Origin: Paraspadella gotoi
Taxonomy: Eukaryota > Chaetognatha
Assembly: GCA_051294375.1 (NCBI GenBank)
Contig: CM119265.1
Coordinates: 29,288,540-29,352,539 of the forward strand
DNA length: 64,000 nucleotides
Direction of reading: 5' to 3'
In this document: one piece after another, positions 34,693 to 46,146 of the stretch
Layout: each line of letters starts with the position of its first letter
Numbering within the stretch: the stretch's first letter is position 1
Program-made: the position numbers and the translations under genes
The notes under the pieces: model-generated
Databases searched by the model: none
Seen by the model: only the letters and a program-made list of their open reading frames with translations
Told to the model about the DNA's origin: nothing

Positions 34693-34750
<58 letters not shown>

Positions 34751-34760
34751 TATAGAGGAT
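34598..34760. repeat. (ACG)n array then (GA)n array
   Basis: GACGACGACG at 34601-34627 and GA dinucleotides at 34694-34752, with about 65 unique bases between them. Confidence 0.9.
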
Positions 34761-34879
34761 TAAAAAAGTATCAGAAATTATATTATCAATTGCATCACAG
34801 AAAAAAAAGACCAAATTGATCATCCTTAAAATACATTTTTTTTACTTTTTGTTTCTTTTCTCTACTGATATCTTGTTTT

Positions 34880-35025
34880 ACTTCATTGTGGCCTCTGATT
34901 TCATTGACTTCATTGCCATCAGCCCCCATAGCAATTGATTCCATTGCAATTAACTGCATTGCTGACTATCCCCATTGCAATTCACTCCATTGCCAACTGT
35001 CCCCATTGAAATTTACATCTAAACT
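34880..35025. repeat. About 40-bp CCCCATTGCAATT..CCATTGC minisatellite
   Basis: Three to four degenerate units centred on CATTGC words. Confidence 0.7.
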
Positions 35026-35277
35026 ACAGGATTGCAGAATGTATTGATTTGTCGCCACCTGCTTGCCTATCAGCGTAGCGGAATAAGTTGTTGTTCATTT
35101 GAAATGAGATTAAGTTCTTCAATCTCATTTACATATTGTAGCAGTTTACATAAATCATATCATATCATATCATATCTTTTGATCGGGTTTTCATAAAAGT
35201 ATTATTTTACTATTTTACTGCATTAAGAGTTTAAGGATATTACAAACAATTTGATTTTTTATGACGATTTTATTTTA

Positions 35278-35335
35278 ATACAAGTGGGACATGTTTCGAC
35301 TCATATTTTCGAGTCTTTATCAGCGCAATTAAACA
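35278..35335 (-). ncRNA. Hammerhead ribozyme motif with core mutation (probably inactive)
   Basis: On -: CTGATAA instead of CTGATGA (the catalytic G of the core is A), a perfect 5-bp stem II (GACTC/GAGTC), then GAAACATGTC with the GUC complement at 35288-35290. Stem I beside the core is poor. The tail AAAATAAAATCGTC follows (complement of 35263-35276). G8 is essential for hammerhead cleavage, so this copy is expected to be dead. Confidence 0.7.
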
Positions 35336-35794
35336 GTTAAATAACTGTTTATACTTGATTTTTTTAGGTTTTTATGATTTTGATTTTTCATAATAATATG
35401 GGGAGAGGGATTTTAGTGTTGTCGTCTGGAAATAGAGGGAGCATCTATACTACACGAGGTTTAAAAAAATGAATTTGATTCATTTCTCATGTTAAAAAAA
35501 ATATTATGATTTTGATTCTTATGAATTAGTTTATAACTTCAAATTATAATACTTAGCAGATACAGTTCCAGTCTTTTTACATTTTTTTTACGTTTTTACG
35601 TTTTTTGATAGCGTTGTTATTTAATCCTTGAACGTTCTGGAAAGTTTTTTTTTTTAAATATTGTTTTTATTGATACCGTTGCTGTTTTTCTATTTAACAT
35701 TTGTGCTAATTTCGTTTTTGTTATTAATAAATTAGTTTGCACTTAATATTCAAATATTATATTCTGCTACATCAGCTTCAATCTGATACTATAT

Positions 35795-35850
35795 CGCTTC
35801 GATGCCGCTTTAAGATATCGCTTTAAGATCGCTTTAAGATGCCGCTTTAA
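35795..35850. repeat. GCCGCTTTAAGATATC short tandem repeat
   Basis: Four units of CGCTTTAAGAT(AT)(GC) before a GC-richer island at 35860-36000, in which no exon could be supported. Confidence 0.8.
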
Positions 35851-36018
35851 GATATCGTAAAACTCGGCCCGAGAGCCAAGTTTTATTTAGCCGCTCATGT
35901 CCGTCCCCATGAGTGTAGCATATGTCGTCTTTGTTGCAGTAAATGCTGCAGGAGAGGTGCGGCAGAGCCGTTGCAGCGCACGGTCAGATTCTGCAGACGC
36001 CGATCTAAAAAAAAGCAG

Positions 36019-36151
36019 AGAGAGAGAGTGAGAGACAGAGAGAGAGAGAGAGACTGAGCAGAAGCAAATGAAATCTTAATAGGCGACCCGAAATAAATTT
36101 GACCGGAAGTGGACGAAGAGACATGCGCGAGATAGCACTAAAGGCTAGAGA

Positions 36152-36211
<60 letters not shown>

Positions 36212-36215
36212 GACA
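36019..36215. repeat. (GA)n arrays bracketing a duplicated 60-bp segment
   Basis: GA arrays at 36019-36053 and 36153-36210. The segment between them (36071-36133, AATCTTAATAGGCGACCCG..) recurs nearly exactly at 36740-36803. Confidence 0.88.
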
Positions 36216-36339
36216 GAGAGACAGAGCAGAAGCAATGGCTGCACCAATACATGTAAATCGCTTTCAAGGGCTTAAACTGAACTTTTACTGTCGCACTAAT
36301 AATATCATTTTAAATTTGTATCATTTTTTAACTTTTTTA

Positions 36340-36660
36340 TTTTTTCAGCTTGCATCATTTTTTTAGCTTGCATAATTTTTACAACTTGCATCATTTTTTC
36401 AATTGCATCTTTTTTTCAACTTGCATAATTTTTTTCAACTTGCATAATTTTTTCAACTTACATAATTTTTTTAACTTGCATCATTTTTTCAACTTGCATA
36501 ATTTTTTTCAACTTGCATAATTTTTTCAACTTACATAATTTTTTTTAACTTGCATCATTTTTATAACTTGCATCATTTTTTTAATTGCATCATTTTTTCA
36601 ACTTGCATTATTTTATTAACTTGCATCATTTTTTTAACTTGCCTCATTTTTTAAACTTCA
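36340..36660. repeat. 18-bp minisatellite, AACTTGCATAATTTTTTC unit
   Basis: About 17 units with C/A changes at CATCATT or CATAATT and length slips in the T run. Confidence 0.93.
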
Positions 36661-36998
36661 TAACGGAAAAAAAAATGACGGGCGAAAAAAAATGAAAAAA
36701 AAAAATTCAAGGGTAAAGTAAATCGCTGAAGTTATTTTCAATCTTAATAGGCGACCCGAAATAAATTTGACCGGAAGTGAACGAAGAGACATCTGCGAGA
36801 TTAATAGTTCAATAGTGTTTAATAGAATAAATTCAAGGAGAGATATAAAAAAAATTGCAAGATTACTTGTATAATAACAATTATGTATTTAATTTAACAA
36901 CATACTTTTATATTAATTATACCTAATAGTTTAACTAATTGTTCTTATAAATATAAATATAATTTTTTCCTCAGATTCGACTTTTAGAAAAAAAAACT

Positions 36999-37283
36999 NN
37001 NNNNNNNNNNNNNNNNNNNNNNNNNNNNNNNNNNNNNNNNNNNNNNNNNNNNNNNNNNNNNNNNNNNNNNNNNNNNNNNNNNNNNNNNNNNNNNNNNNNN
37101 NNNNNNNNNNNNNNNNNNNNNNNNNNNNNNNNNNNNNNNNNNNNNNNNNNNNNNNNNNNNNNNNNNNNNNNNNNNNNNNNNNNNNNNNNNNNNNNNNNNN
37201 NNNNNNNNNNNNNNNNNNNNNNNNNNNNNNNNNNNNNNNNNNNNNNNNNNNNNNNNNNNNNNNNNNNNNNNNNNNNNNNNNNN
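36999..37283. other. Assembly gap, 285 N, CT array at its right edge
   Basis: Right edge is TCTCTCTCTC. Confidence 0.95.
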
Positions 37284-37391
37284 TCTCTCTCTCGTTAGAA
37301 CTCAATATTTTGCCTAAAAGTCTTCGAATTCGAACTGAAAAAATTCGACGGAAAGAAATTCGAAAAAAAATTAGACGATTGAGATGAAACG

Positions 37392-37492
37392 AAGACGACG
37401 ATGACGACGACGATGATGATGACGACGACGATAAATTAAAAGGAGGATGACGTCGGCGACGATAGTGACGACGACGATGACGAAGATGACGT
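37392..37492. repeat. (ACG/ATG)n trinucleotide array
   Basis: GACGACGATGACGACG units with a non-repeat break at 37433-37450. Confidence 0.88.
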
Positions 37493-37984
37493 CCAAGATT
37501 GAAATTTCCTTTGTTCTTTTTATCCTTGTCCATGAATTAACTTATTTACATTTTTCCTCTTCTCTTCAATTAGACCGGATTTACTAGAGCGCTTTGTTCT
37601 AATTCTCTGGAGCGTTTTTTTTTTAATTCGCCGGAGTGCCTTGCTGGAGCGCTTTGTTCTAATTTGATGGAGCTTTTTGAAAAAATAATTTGTTTATTAT
37701 GAATAAATTTAATTTCCAAATTGAGAAGACAGTGCCAGATATTTCGAATTAATTTTTTAAGTCATCATGAGTGTTATAAAATACCAGGAATAAAGTGAAA
37801 ATACTGAAGAGAGAGACAAAAAAAAAATAAAAGTAAAACTCCCTTACTTCTTTTCTTTTCTTCCTCTCTTTTCCTATCTTTTCCCTTTCTCCTCTTCCTT
37901 TCTTCTCTTCTTCTCTTTTCCTCTTTCTCGCTTAAAACACGAATTTTTTTGTGAGTTTTGGAGCAGAAAAAAGGCCCGGGATTT

Positions 37985-38017
37985 TGTAATGGCATCTCTC
38001 TCTCTCTCGCTCTCTCT

Positions 38018-38070
<53 letters not shown>
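37985..38070. repeat. (CT)n microsatellite
   Basis: CT array with two TTCT slips, followed by (GTC)n arrays at 38145-38176 and 38211-38232. Confidence 0.92.
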
Positions 38071-38074
<4 letters not shown>

Positions 38075-38380
38075 CTACCACCTGAAAGAACAGGTGGCGA
38101 TCAAAGGTGGAATCGCCATCAATTAAAAACCCATGACGCCTTTTGCTTTCGTCGTCGTCGTCGTCGTCGTCGTCGTCTTCTTCTTTTTCGCTCAATCCAT
38201 CTTCATCTTTTGTCGTCGTCGTCGTCGTTCGTCTGTCACACTGACAACGACGTCTTTCAAACAAACACTGACACGACAATGTCAATTTTAATAATGAAAC
38301 GAATTTTAAAAATAAAAAATTAGGAGAAGAGAAATGTTATCGAAAACATCAAATTAAAAACAGGATTAAAGAAAAAGACA

Positions 38381-38432
38381 AGGACGACGACGACGACGAC
38401 CACGACGACGACGACGACGATGACAATGACAA
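38381..38432. repeat. (ACG)n trinucleotide array
   Basis: GACGACGACGACCACGACG run ending in ATGACAATGAC. Confidence 0.9.
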
Positions 38433-38813
38433 AGGCGATAGGATGAGCTTATCACCCAAATGATTATTTTTGCTAAAAAGACCAAATGTTTTTTTTTCGG
38501 CGTCCGAAATTGGGAATGGAATGAAGATCACAGGTCGAATGTGAATTAGTTCCATTGAATTTGGCCAGTGACCCGATCACAGATCAAATTATTAATCAAA
38601 CCACAGACCTTAAAATTGACGGGACCTCTGATCCGACCACTGACCTGACCTGACCCACTATTATCCGAGCCAAAGAAGATAATGATAGATTTAATTTAAG
38701 ATTAACATTAACAATAACATTTAAATAAAAACGGTTTTTTTTCGTTAAAACAGATAAATAATATGATTAAGCCGCTCCGGCCGTGATGGAAGGTAACGCC
38801 GAATACATGTATA

Positions 38814-39251
38814 TTAACATCTGACACATAATTATTGAGACAAAAGATTGAATGTGTTAAAGTTTATAACATTTTATTGTAAATATAAATACAAAATATA
38901 ATTTTTTAATACTAATAACGTTAACTAAATAAAGACGAACAAGTTGAACCAAAAAAAGTCACGATTTTCTAGTGATAGATGGACGGCTAACATTTAGCTT
39001 CAAAAAATACAGTAAAGTAAATGCTGCTCCTTCTTGTTCATGATTTTGGTAGAATTGGGCAATGACTTGACGGAGCACTTCAGAGGAAATTGACTGCATC
39101 TTGAAAACGCGCGGGCCGATAAAAAAAAATTCACAGTTTGGTAGACAAACATTCGAGGCTTCATTTTAAAAAAAAAGGAGCTTTTTACGGCATCCTGGAC
39201 GCCGTCTACAGGCCCCGCAAACCGTCTCAATAATTATGTGTCAGATGTTAG
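38814..39251. mobile_element. Mariner-like MITE with perfect terminal inverted repeats
   Basis: Bases 38816-38841 and 39224-39249 are exact reverse complements over 26 bases (start AACATCTGACACATAATTAT). Taking TA as target-site duplication (38815-38816 and 39249-39250) leaves ACATCTGACAC ends, the TA-flanked layout of Tc1/mariner elements. Length is about 435 bp. A - strand frame at 39000-39230 (76 codons) does not resemble a transposase I can recognise, so it is called non-autonomous. Identical TIRs suggest a recent insertion. Confidence 0.75.
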
Positions 39252-39284
39252 GTAATTAATCGTGTTATTTAAATATATAATGGA

Positions 39285-39402
39285 GTGGTCTTTTCATACA
39301 ATTGAAACATCTTTATTATTATTTTTTATTATTTTACTTCATTGATTGGAAGGACATAGACTTTGGGATTTGTGAAATTGTAAAACAGACTTGATTGAAA
39401 GC

Positions 39403-39434
<32 letters not shown>

Positions 39435-39500
39435 CTTTGGGATTTGTGAAATTGTAAAACGGACTTGATTGAAAGCTTGCAGGAATTTGCTATGTAAGTA
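39285..39500 (+). mobile_element. R2-family fragment with (GATT)n expansion
   Basis: Matches 29293-29425 (GTGGTCTTTTCATACAATTG, ..GATTGAAAGCTTGCAGG). A GACTTTGGGATTTGTGAAAT segment is repeated across a GATT tetranucleotide run (39405-39431). Confidence 0.6.
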
Positions 39501-39859
39501 AATGTTGTACCAATTTCGTAAATCTGACATTTTAAATTTATATATTATAATTTTCAGTCTCCAAAAATCTCTTAATTCCCAGATTTCATCTTTTTGATAA
39601 ACCAAACCGCTATAGAGCGCGAAAATCAGACACTGAAAAGACCCTGTATTGAAATTAACCCTGAAGTAAATCTTAAAATGAAACCCGAAATATAATCTAG
39701 ATGTAGAAAAAGGTCTAGTTAATATTTTAAGTGAGTAATAAGTAATAAGTAATAATGTGTAACCGAATTTCGCATTAAAATTCCCTAAAATAATTTTTTT
39801 TTATACTTCAGAACACTGCCTTTCAGTCAGTCCTTCTGTTTCTCTTTGTCAGTCTGTCT

Positions 39860-39860
39860 T

Positions 39861-39907
<47 letters not shown>

Positions 39908-40060
39908 AACGCCCTCTGGAGGACAGGCGGCCTAAAGTAACTGTGCTATTTATATCAGTGAGATGGAGAATGATGATGAGGAGGAGGAGGAGAGGAGGAG
40001 GAAGAGGAGGAGGAAGAGGAGGAGAATAAAGAAAAATGATTAAAAGGAGGAGGAGAAAGA
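39860..40060. repeat. (CT)n array then GGA-rich array
   Basis: CT at 39865-39905 and GAGGAGGAGG words at 39975-40025 and 40045-40060. Confidence 0.88.
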
Positions 40061-40262
40061 GAATGAATGACAAGAAGCAAAGATGAGGAAAAAATGATCA
40101 AAATTAAAAATAATGAATCATTTAAAATAAAATTAAAAAAAAGAAAGATATAATGAAAAAAAAATAATGAAAAATATTCCAGGTGGAAAAACGATTTTGA
40201 AAAAAAAGAAATAAAAGAAATGGAGGAAAATAGGAAGAAAAATCGGACAGAAAATAATTAGG

Positions 40263-40264
<2 letters not shown>

Positions 40265-40312
<48 letters not shown>
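40265..40312. repeat. (GA)n microsatellite
   Basis: Uninterrupted GA, followed 250 bp later by CT arrays at 40565-40652. Confidence 0.93.
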
Positions 40313-40314
<2 letters not shown>

Positions 40315-40611
40315 ATGAGCGAAAAAAATTGAGAAAAACGAGATTTAGGATTAATGAGAAAATGTCCGACTAAAACGAAAAAAATGTCAAAAATAAAATA
40401 AAAGAAAAAGAAAAGAAAAATATAAAAACAAAAGACATAAACAGACAAATGAAACTAGATATTGTTACTTTTTTTATTTTTATTGATTTACATGTTAAAA
40501 GTCGTTGAACTTAAAGATATTTAATCTCAATTTATACCCCATTTTCTCCACTTGCCCATCCCAATCTCTCTCTCCTCTCTCATCTCATCCTCTCTCTCCG
40601 GCGTATCGTCA

Positions 40612-40654
<43 letters not shown>

Positions 40655-40659
40655 AATTG

Positions 40660-41260
40660 GTTGTTTGATTGATTGTCGAAGTAAACAAACGGTTTGTTTT
40701 CATCACTAAAACTTAAAGTCGCAATTTTTAATTCGATGCTCCTCTTTCTGGGCGCCGATGCTTTATAGTAGATTTTATGTATTTGAATTATTTAAATGGT
40801 TTTTCTGATTTGAGCTATTTTCATTTTTTTTAAATTTTTCTGTTCCTATTTTGAAAGATTTTGTGACCTCGAGTCCGGTAATTTTTCCCTCATCATTTAG
40901 TTGACCTTTTCAGATCAGTCTTTTCATCGTTCTAGTCGCTTTCTCGAAGCTTTCTTTTAGCCGAAAATCTCGTCATGATCATAATCGTTTCTCTGGAAAA
41001 GATCGGCTGCATGGAACCGTAGTTTTTACGGAATCCAAGGATTTTCTACATGAACTTATTTTACTACATTAATTTCGCCATTTATTTACCTCTACAATAA
41101 ATAAACTTATTCACGATTTATTCGTCATTTACGTCATTTGAGATTTATAAATCCTTGCTCCATGTTGAAGACAGTTTAACCTACGACCCTCGAAGCATAC
41201 AAAATAATAAACATTTTCAACATATTTCTTTAACTTTTTATAAATTATTTTTGTTTTTTA
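40660..41260. other. Non-repetitive intron stretch without recognised feature
   Basis: AT-rich, mixed sequence. No frame above 60 codons and no convincing splice pair were seen. Confidence 0.5.
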
Positions 41261-41515
41261 GCCGGATCTGCAGATCTGCAGATCAGCAGATGCTGGCACT
41301 ATAATTCACTTTGTCGGTTTAACATTGAATTATAGAAAATTATGAAATATCCGTTCATCCGTTTGTCCGTCCGTCCGTCTGTCCGTCCATCCGTCCGTCC
41401 GTGTCTGTCCGCGTGTGTGTTGAAAGTAGTGTGTGATTAAGCAGGAAACCAAGTTTCGATGGAATTGTCCATGTGCAAATGAGTTTAAATGAAAAAAAAC
41501 TGTTTCATTATTTAA
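41261..41515 (+). mobile_element. R1-family repeat, copy 4 (truncated)
   Basis: Starts GCCGGATCTGC with a duplicated AGATCTGC, then CTATAATTCACTTTGTCGG, a long TCCG run (41350-41402) and GTGTGTGATT..GAGTTTAAATG. The tail and right terminus are missing. Confidence 0.6.
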
Positions 41516-41590
41516 TTATGCTTATTAAATCGTAGCAAAAATATTAAAAACACCTGAGAACATTTTTCGAATTACCCCAAATTTATAAAT

Positions 41591-41733
41591 AGTACTCACC
41601 ATAGAAAATGTCATTTTCTTATTTTTGAAAGCAGATTTGAATTCCTCATGAAAATTTTTTATGAGGATTTCGAATCTGCTTTAAAAACTAAAAAAAAATA
41701 TTTTAAAATTTTGATATTTTCTATAGTGAGTAT
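41591..41733. repeat. Foldback element (imperfect inverted repeat, about 60-70 nt arms)
   Basis: The outer arms carry ACTCACCATAGAAAATGTC and its near complement ending TATAGTGAGTATT. The centre is an 18-of-20 bp stem, 41630-41649 with 41661-41680, around an 11-nt loop. The right arm and following ATATGGGCTAATGCGAAAAT recur at 62161-62235, so it belongs to a dispersed family. The inner hairpin has pre-miRNA-like size, but nothing else supports a miRNA. Confidence 0.7.
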
Positions 41734-41825
41734 TATGTTTAAATATGGGCTAATGCGAAAATTGGTAAATTAAAAAGACTGTTCATGATCAACTATTCGA
41801 ATTTTAATCTGCAACTTTACGCCTT

Positions 41826-42420
41826 AATGATTATTATCCTTTTTTTTTATCATCCATTCTCCTTTTTTCTCAAGGCCATTTTTTCTTTTTTCCGTCATCC
41901 ATTCTCCTATTTTCTCTAGGCCATTCTCCCTTTTTTTCCGTTATCCATTCTCCTATTTTTTATCATCCATTGTCCTATTTTCTCTTGGTCATTCTCCCTT
42001 TTTTTGGTCATCCTGTTGGACTCAAATTACTGCTCATCAATCCATTCTCCTAATTTCTCTTGGCCATTTTTTAATTTTTTCCGTCATCCATTCACTTATT
42101 TTCTCTCGGCCATTCTACCTTTTTTCTGTCTTCCATTCTCCTATTTTCTATCAACCATTCTCTCATTTTCTCTCGGCCATTCTCCATTTTTTCTGTCATC
42201 CATTCTCCTATTTTCTCTCAGCCATTCTCCATTTTTTCCGTCATCCATTCTCCTATTTTCTCTCGGATATTCTCCCTTTTTTTCCGTCATCCATTCTCCT
42301 ATTTTCTCTCAGCCATTATCCATTTTTTCCGTCATCCATTCTCCTATTTTCTCTCGGCCATTCTCCCTTTTTTTCCGTCATCCATTCTCCTATTTTCTCT
42401 CGGCCATTCTCCCTCTTTTT
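41826..42420. repeat. About 46-bp minisatellite, CCGTCATCCATTCTCCTATT unit
   Basis: Twelve or so units of CCATTCTCCCTTTTTTTCCG + TCATCCATTCTCCTATTTTCTCTCGG. An insertion at 42006-42030 and base changes mark older units. It is followed by a GC-rich island at 42421-42540 (frame PNKKRPRAVDLARGTKGKSD), not called as coding. Confidence 0.9.
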
Positions 42421-43059
42421 CCCGAACAAGAAAAGGCCTCGCGCCGTCGACCTCGCGCGTGGAACCAAAGGCAAATCCGATCGCCGGAGGAACTTAACCA
42501 TTTTTTCAGGTCGGAAGGCGAAATGGGCGGGATGTTGAAGGGGGGTAAAGGAAGGGAATTGGAAGAAGGGGGAGGATGTTGAAGAGGGGGAAGGGAGGGG
42601 TGTGGAAGAGCGGAAGGAGAGGAGTGTGGAAGAGGGAAGACTTTTCTGAGAAATAAGAGGTTAATAACCTCGTAATTCAATTAAATGTTTAATAAATTAA
42701 TTAAAATATCCTTTTGCGTTAATTGAGATCAAAGCCGCTAAAAAAAAGTGAAAAACAAATTGCTGACGAAACCGATTTTAAAAGTGATTTTGATGCGTGG
42801 TTTTTTGCTGGAATCAGCGGACGCGTGGTATTTCAATTTTTAAAACTCTAAATTAGAGTCTAATTGAAAGAATTCAAAAGAAAAAAAAGAGAAAAAGAAT
42901 AAAAAAATGGAAAACAAGGCGTTAGGAATTAATGAAAATTTTGGGGGATTTATGGGGATTTATGAGGATTTAAACAGAGTTAATTTTAAAAAAATCGGTT
43001 ACTTAGAGATATTTTACAAAGTCATTGATAAAAGATATCCGTAGAGCAACCATCAAGAC

Positions 43060-43640
43060 AAGATGGAAGCAGATGATGGGAGAGAAATATGGCAGATGAA
43101 GATGGCAGGCAGAGATGGCAGATAGAGATGACAGATGAAGATGGCTGATGAAGAGAGCAGATCAAGATGGCAGATGGAGATGGCAGATGAAGACGGCAGA
43201 TGATGGAAAATGGAGATGGCTGATTGAGATACCATATTAAGATAGGAGATGAAGATCGCAGATGAAGATGGAAGATGAAGATAGCAGATAGAGATGGCAG
43301 ATGAGGATGGCTGATTGAGAGGGCATATGAAGATGGCAGATAAAGACGGCAGATGATAGCAGATGAAAATGGCAGATGGAGCTGGCAGATGATGGCAGAA
43401 GAAGATTGCAGATGGAAATGGTAGATAAGGAAGGAAGAAAAAGATGGCTGATTGAGATGGCATATGAAGATGGCAGATGAAGATCGGGGATAAAGATAGC
43501 AGATGAAGATAGCACATCAAGATGGGAGATAAATATGGCAGATGAAGATGGCAAATAAAGATGGCAGATGAAGAGGTCAGATGATGATGTTAGATATAGA
43601 TGAAGAAGAAGAAGATGGCAAATAAAGATGGCAGATGAAA
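43060..43640. repeat. GATGGCAGATGAA minisatellite (12-21 bp units)
   Basis: More than 35 units of AGATGGCAGATGAAG or AGATGGCTGATTGAG. On - it yields long Leu-Pro-Ser-Ser-Ala-Ile-Phe-Ile-Cys-His frames, which are shadows of the repeat. Confidence 0.92.
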
Positions 43641-43792
43641 ATGGCAGAAATAGAAGGCAATGGATGCTGATGGTAGTCACGTTGCTCGAGGCCACGAAAT
43701 GGGGGCCAACCAAAATCGCCGTCGTTGCAACCAAAGAGAAAAAAGGAAATGAGGAAATTAAAGACCTTCACGGAATGTGAGAGTCACAAGGG

Positions 43793-43810
43793 TGAGAGAG
43801 AGTGAGAGAA

Positions 43811-43904
<94 letters not shown>

Positions 43905-43925
43905 AAAGAGAGAGAGAGAGAACGA
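43793..43925. repeat. (GA)n microsatellite, about 130 bp
   Basis: GA dinucleotides with few AAA or CA interruptions. Confidence 0.94.
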
Positions 43926-44017
43926 GAAGCTATAGCTTTTTATATCCGCAATACGATACTGGGGTCATCGACAATGGGAAGGTCATGATTGCAAACAGGA
44001 AAGGATAAATGTGAAGA

Positions 44018-44200
44018 ATAGAAAAGAAAAGAAAAGAAAAGAAAAGAAAAGAAAAGAAAAGAAAAGAAAAGAAAAGAAAAGAAAAGAAAAGAAAAGAAAA
44101 AAAAAGAAAAAAAAAGAAAAAATGGAGAAAATAAAAGAAAATTAGAGAAAAGAAAATAAAAGAAAAGTAGAGAAAAGAAAAGAAAAGAAAAGAAAAGAAA
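44018..44200. repeat. (AAAAG)n pentanucleotide array
   Basis: Near-perfect at 44018-44100, then interrupted. Confidence 0.94.
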
Positions 44201-44219
44201 GTTTATTGTGGTTTGTATA

Positions 44220-45005
44220 TTAATTGATTCCTCCTTTTCTCCCCCTCTCCCTCCCTCTTCTGCCTCTCTCCCTTTCTCTCCTTCCTCCATTTCTCCCTCT
44301 CTCCCTCCCTATTCTGACTCTTCCCCTCTCTCTTCTCCCTCTCTCCCCCTCTCCTCCCTTCCTTCCTCTCACGCACCGAAATTCTGAAGTCAATATTTGA
44401 TAAAAGATTTTCCACCAAATTCATCAGTCAAAGAAAAGCCGTGCATTTTCTTCCATCCTTTCCTTCCTTCCTTCCTTCTTTCCTTTCTTTTCTTCCTTCA
44501 TTTTCTTCTTTACTTTCCTTTCTTCCTTTCCTTCCTGCCTTCCTTCCTTTACTTCCTTCCTTTGTTTTCTTCCTTCATTTTCTTCATTCATTTCCTTCCT
44601 TCCTTCCACTTCCACATTCCTTTTTTTTTTTTCCTTCTTTCTTTTCTTTTCTTCCTTCCTTTCTTTTTCTTTCATTTCCTTTTTTCCTTCCTTCTTCCTT
44701 TTCTTCCCTTTTCCGCTTTCCTTTTCTTCCTTTCTTCCTTCCTTCCTTCCTTCCTTCCTTCCTTTCCTTCCTTCCTTCCTTCCTTCCTCCTTCCTTCTTC
44801 CCTTCTTTCCTTCTTCCTTCTTCCTTCCTTCCTTTCCTTCCTTCCTTTCCTTCCTGCCTTCCTTTCTTCCCTCCTTCCTTCCTTCCTTCTTCTTGCCTTC
44901 CTTCCTTCCTTTCTGTTTCTTTTCTTTCTTTCTGTCCCTTTCCTTTTCCTTATTCACTTTCCTCTTATTTTTTTCCTTTCTTTTTTCTTTTTTTTCCTTT
45001 TTTCA
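44220..45005. repeat. Polypyrimidine tract with (TTCC)n core
   Basis: CTCCCTCTCTCC at 44230-44370, then (TTCC)n with TTTC slips at 44455-44930. The 170-390 codon frames are composition artefacts. Confidence 0.93.
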
Positions 45006-45088
45006 AATATTTATTTTTCTTTTTAAATGTTCACATTACTAAAATAAAAATTGTAATTTTAAAAATAATGCTATATGTTTCTCGCTCC

Positions 45089-45178
45089 CACAACGACGAC
45101 GACAACAACGACGACGACAACGACGACGACAACAACGACGACGACAACAACAACGACGACGACAACAACGACGACGAG
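45089..45178. repeat. (ACG/ACA)n trinucleotide array
   Basis: ACGACGACAACAACGACGAC units. Confidence 0.93.
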
Positions 45179-45312
45179 TTTCCTCCACAAGATTTCGTCT
45201 TCGGTTTCAAGTTTGAATTAAACTTTTTTTCGGAAGAAGGATTTTCGGAATCAATATTGATTTTGAATTTAAAAGGGAAGATTTATGAGTTTCAGCGAGA
45301 GAGAGAGAGAGA

Positions 45313-45491
45313 NNNNNNNNNNNNNNNNNNNNNNNNNNNNNNNNNNNNNNNNNNNNNNNNNNNNNNNNNNNNNNNNNNNNNNNNNNNNNNNNNNNNNNNN
45401 NNNNNNNNNNNNNNNNNNNNNNNNNNNNNNNNNNNNNNNNNNNNNNNNNNNNNNNNNNNNNNNNNNNNNNNNNNNNNNNNNNNNNNNNNNN
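45313..45491. other. Assembly gap, 179 N, entered through a GA array
   Basis: Left edge GAGAGAGAGA. Confidence 0.95.
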
Positions 45492-46022
45492 TACAGCACT
45501 CCCCTTCTCTTCACCTTCTCATTTTTTTAGATACGCCGAGAGTAAAAGTAACTTGTCGGTCGGTCTATCCCACTTCCATTAAAAATACTTATACTATCTA
45601 TAAAAAAAGTATATAAATTTTATGTATAGGATATCTACTCGAAAACTTGTTAGATTTAAAAATTGTTTCCGAATCATCATTGAATTTTCTTTCAATAGCT
45701 TTCTTCCATTTTTTTGTAGGTCAAATCGTTTAGAAGTTACATGCAAAAAACGATCGCTCCTCCAAATGAAAAAAATTACGGAAAAAATCATAATTAGTTC
45801 TTTATTATTTTTAGTACATGGTTATTTGTTTTTATTTCGAATAGAGTTAGTTACTTTTTTATTTTTTTAGTTTGGCAATGCTAAAGGCTTTTCACCTCTT
45901 TTTGGTTCAAAAATATGATATTATATCTCTCAGAAAAGAGGGAAAGACACGCAACATCTTATTGTCATACCTCAATTAGCTGTATAAGAGCATGCCCAGA
46001 CTCATACAGACTCACTACCTCT

Positions 46023-46146
46023 NNNNNNNNNNNNNNNNNNNNNNNNNNNNNNNNNNNNNNNNNNNNNNNNNNNNNNNNNNNNNNNNNNNNNNNNNNNNNN
46101 NNNNNNNNNNNNNNNNNNNNNNNNNNNNNNNNNNNNNNNNNNNNNN
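46023..46146. other. Assembly gap, 124 N, left through a CT array
   Basis: Right edge TCTCTCTCTCTC. Confidence 0.95.

Noticed and set aside
43143-43160. CTGATGA words in the 43-kb minisatellite as further hammerheads
   Set aside because: No stem II partner and no GAAA downstream; the word is part of the repeat unit. The CTGATGA at 33421 was rejected for the same reason.
43053-43734. Two 155-165 codon - strand frames (Ser-Ala-Ile-Phe-Ile-Cys-His-Leu)
   Set aside because: Translation of the GATGGCAGATGAA minisatellite. Several frames are open and substitutions show no codon bias.
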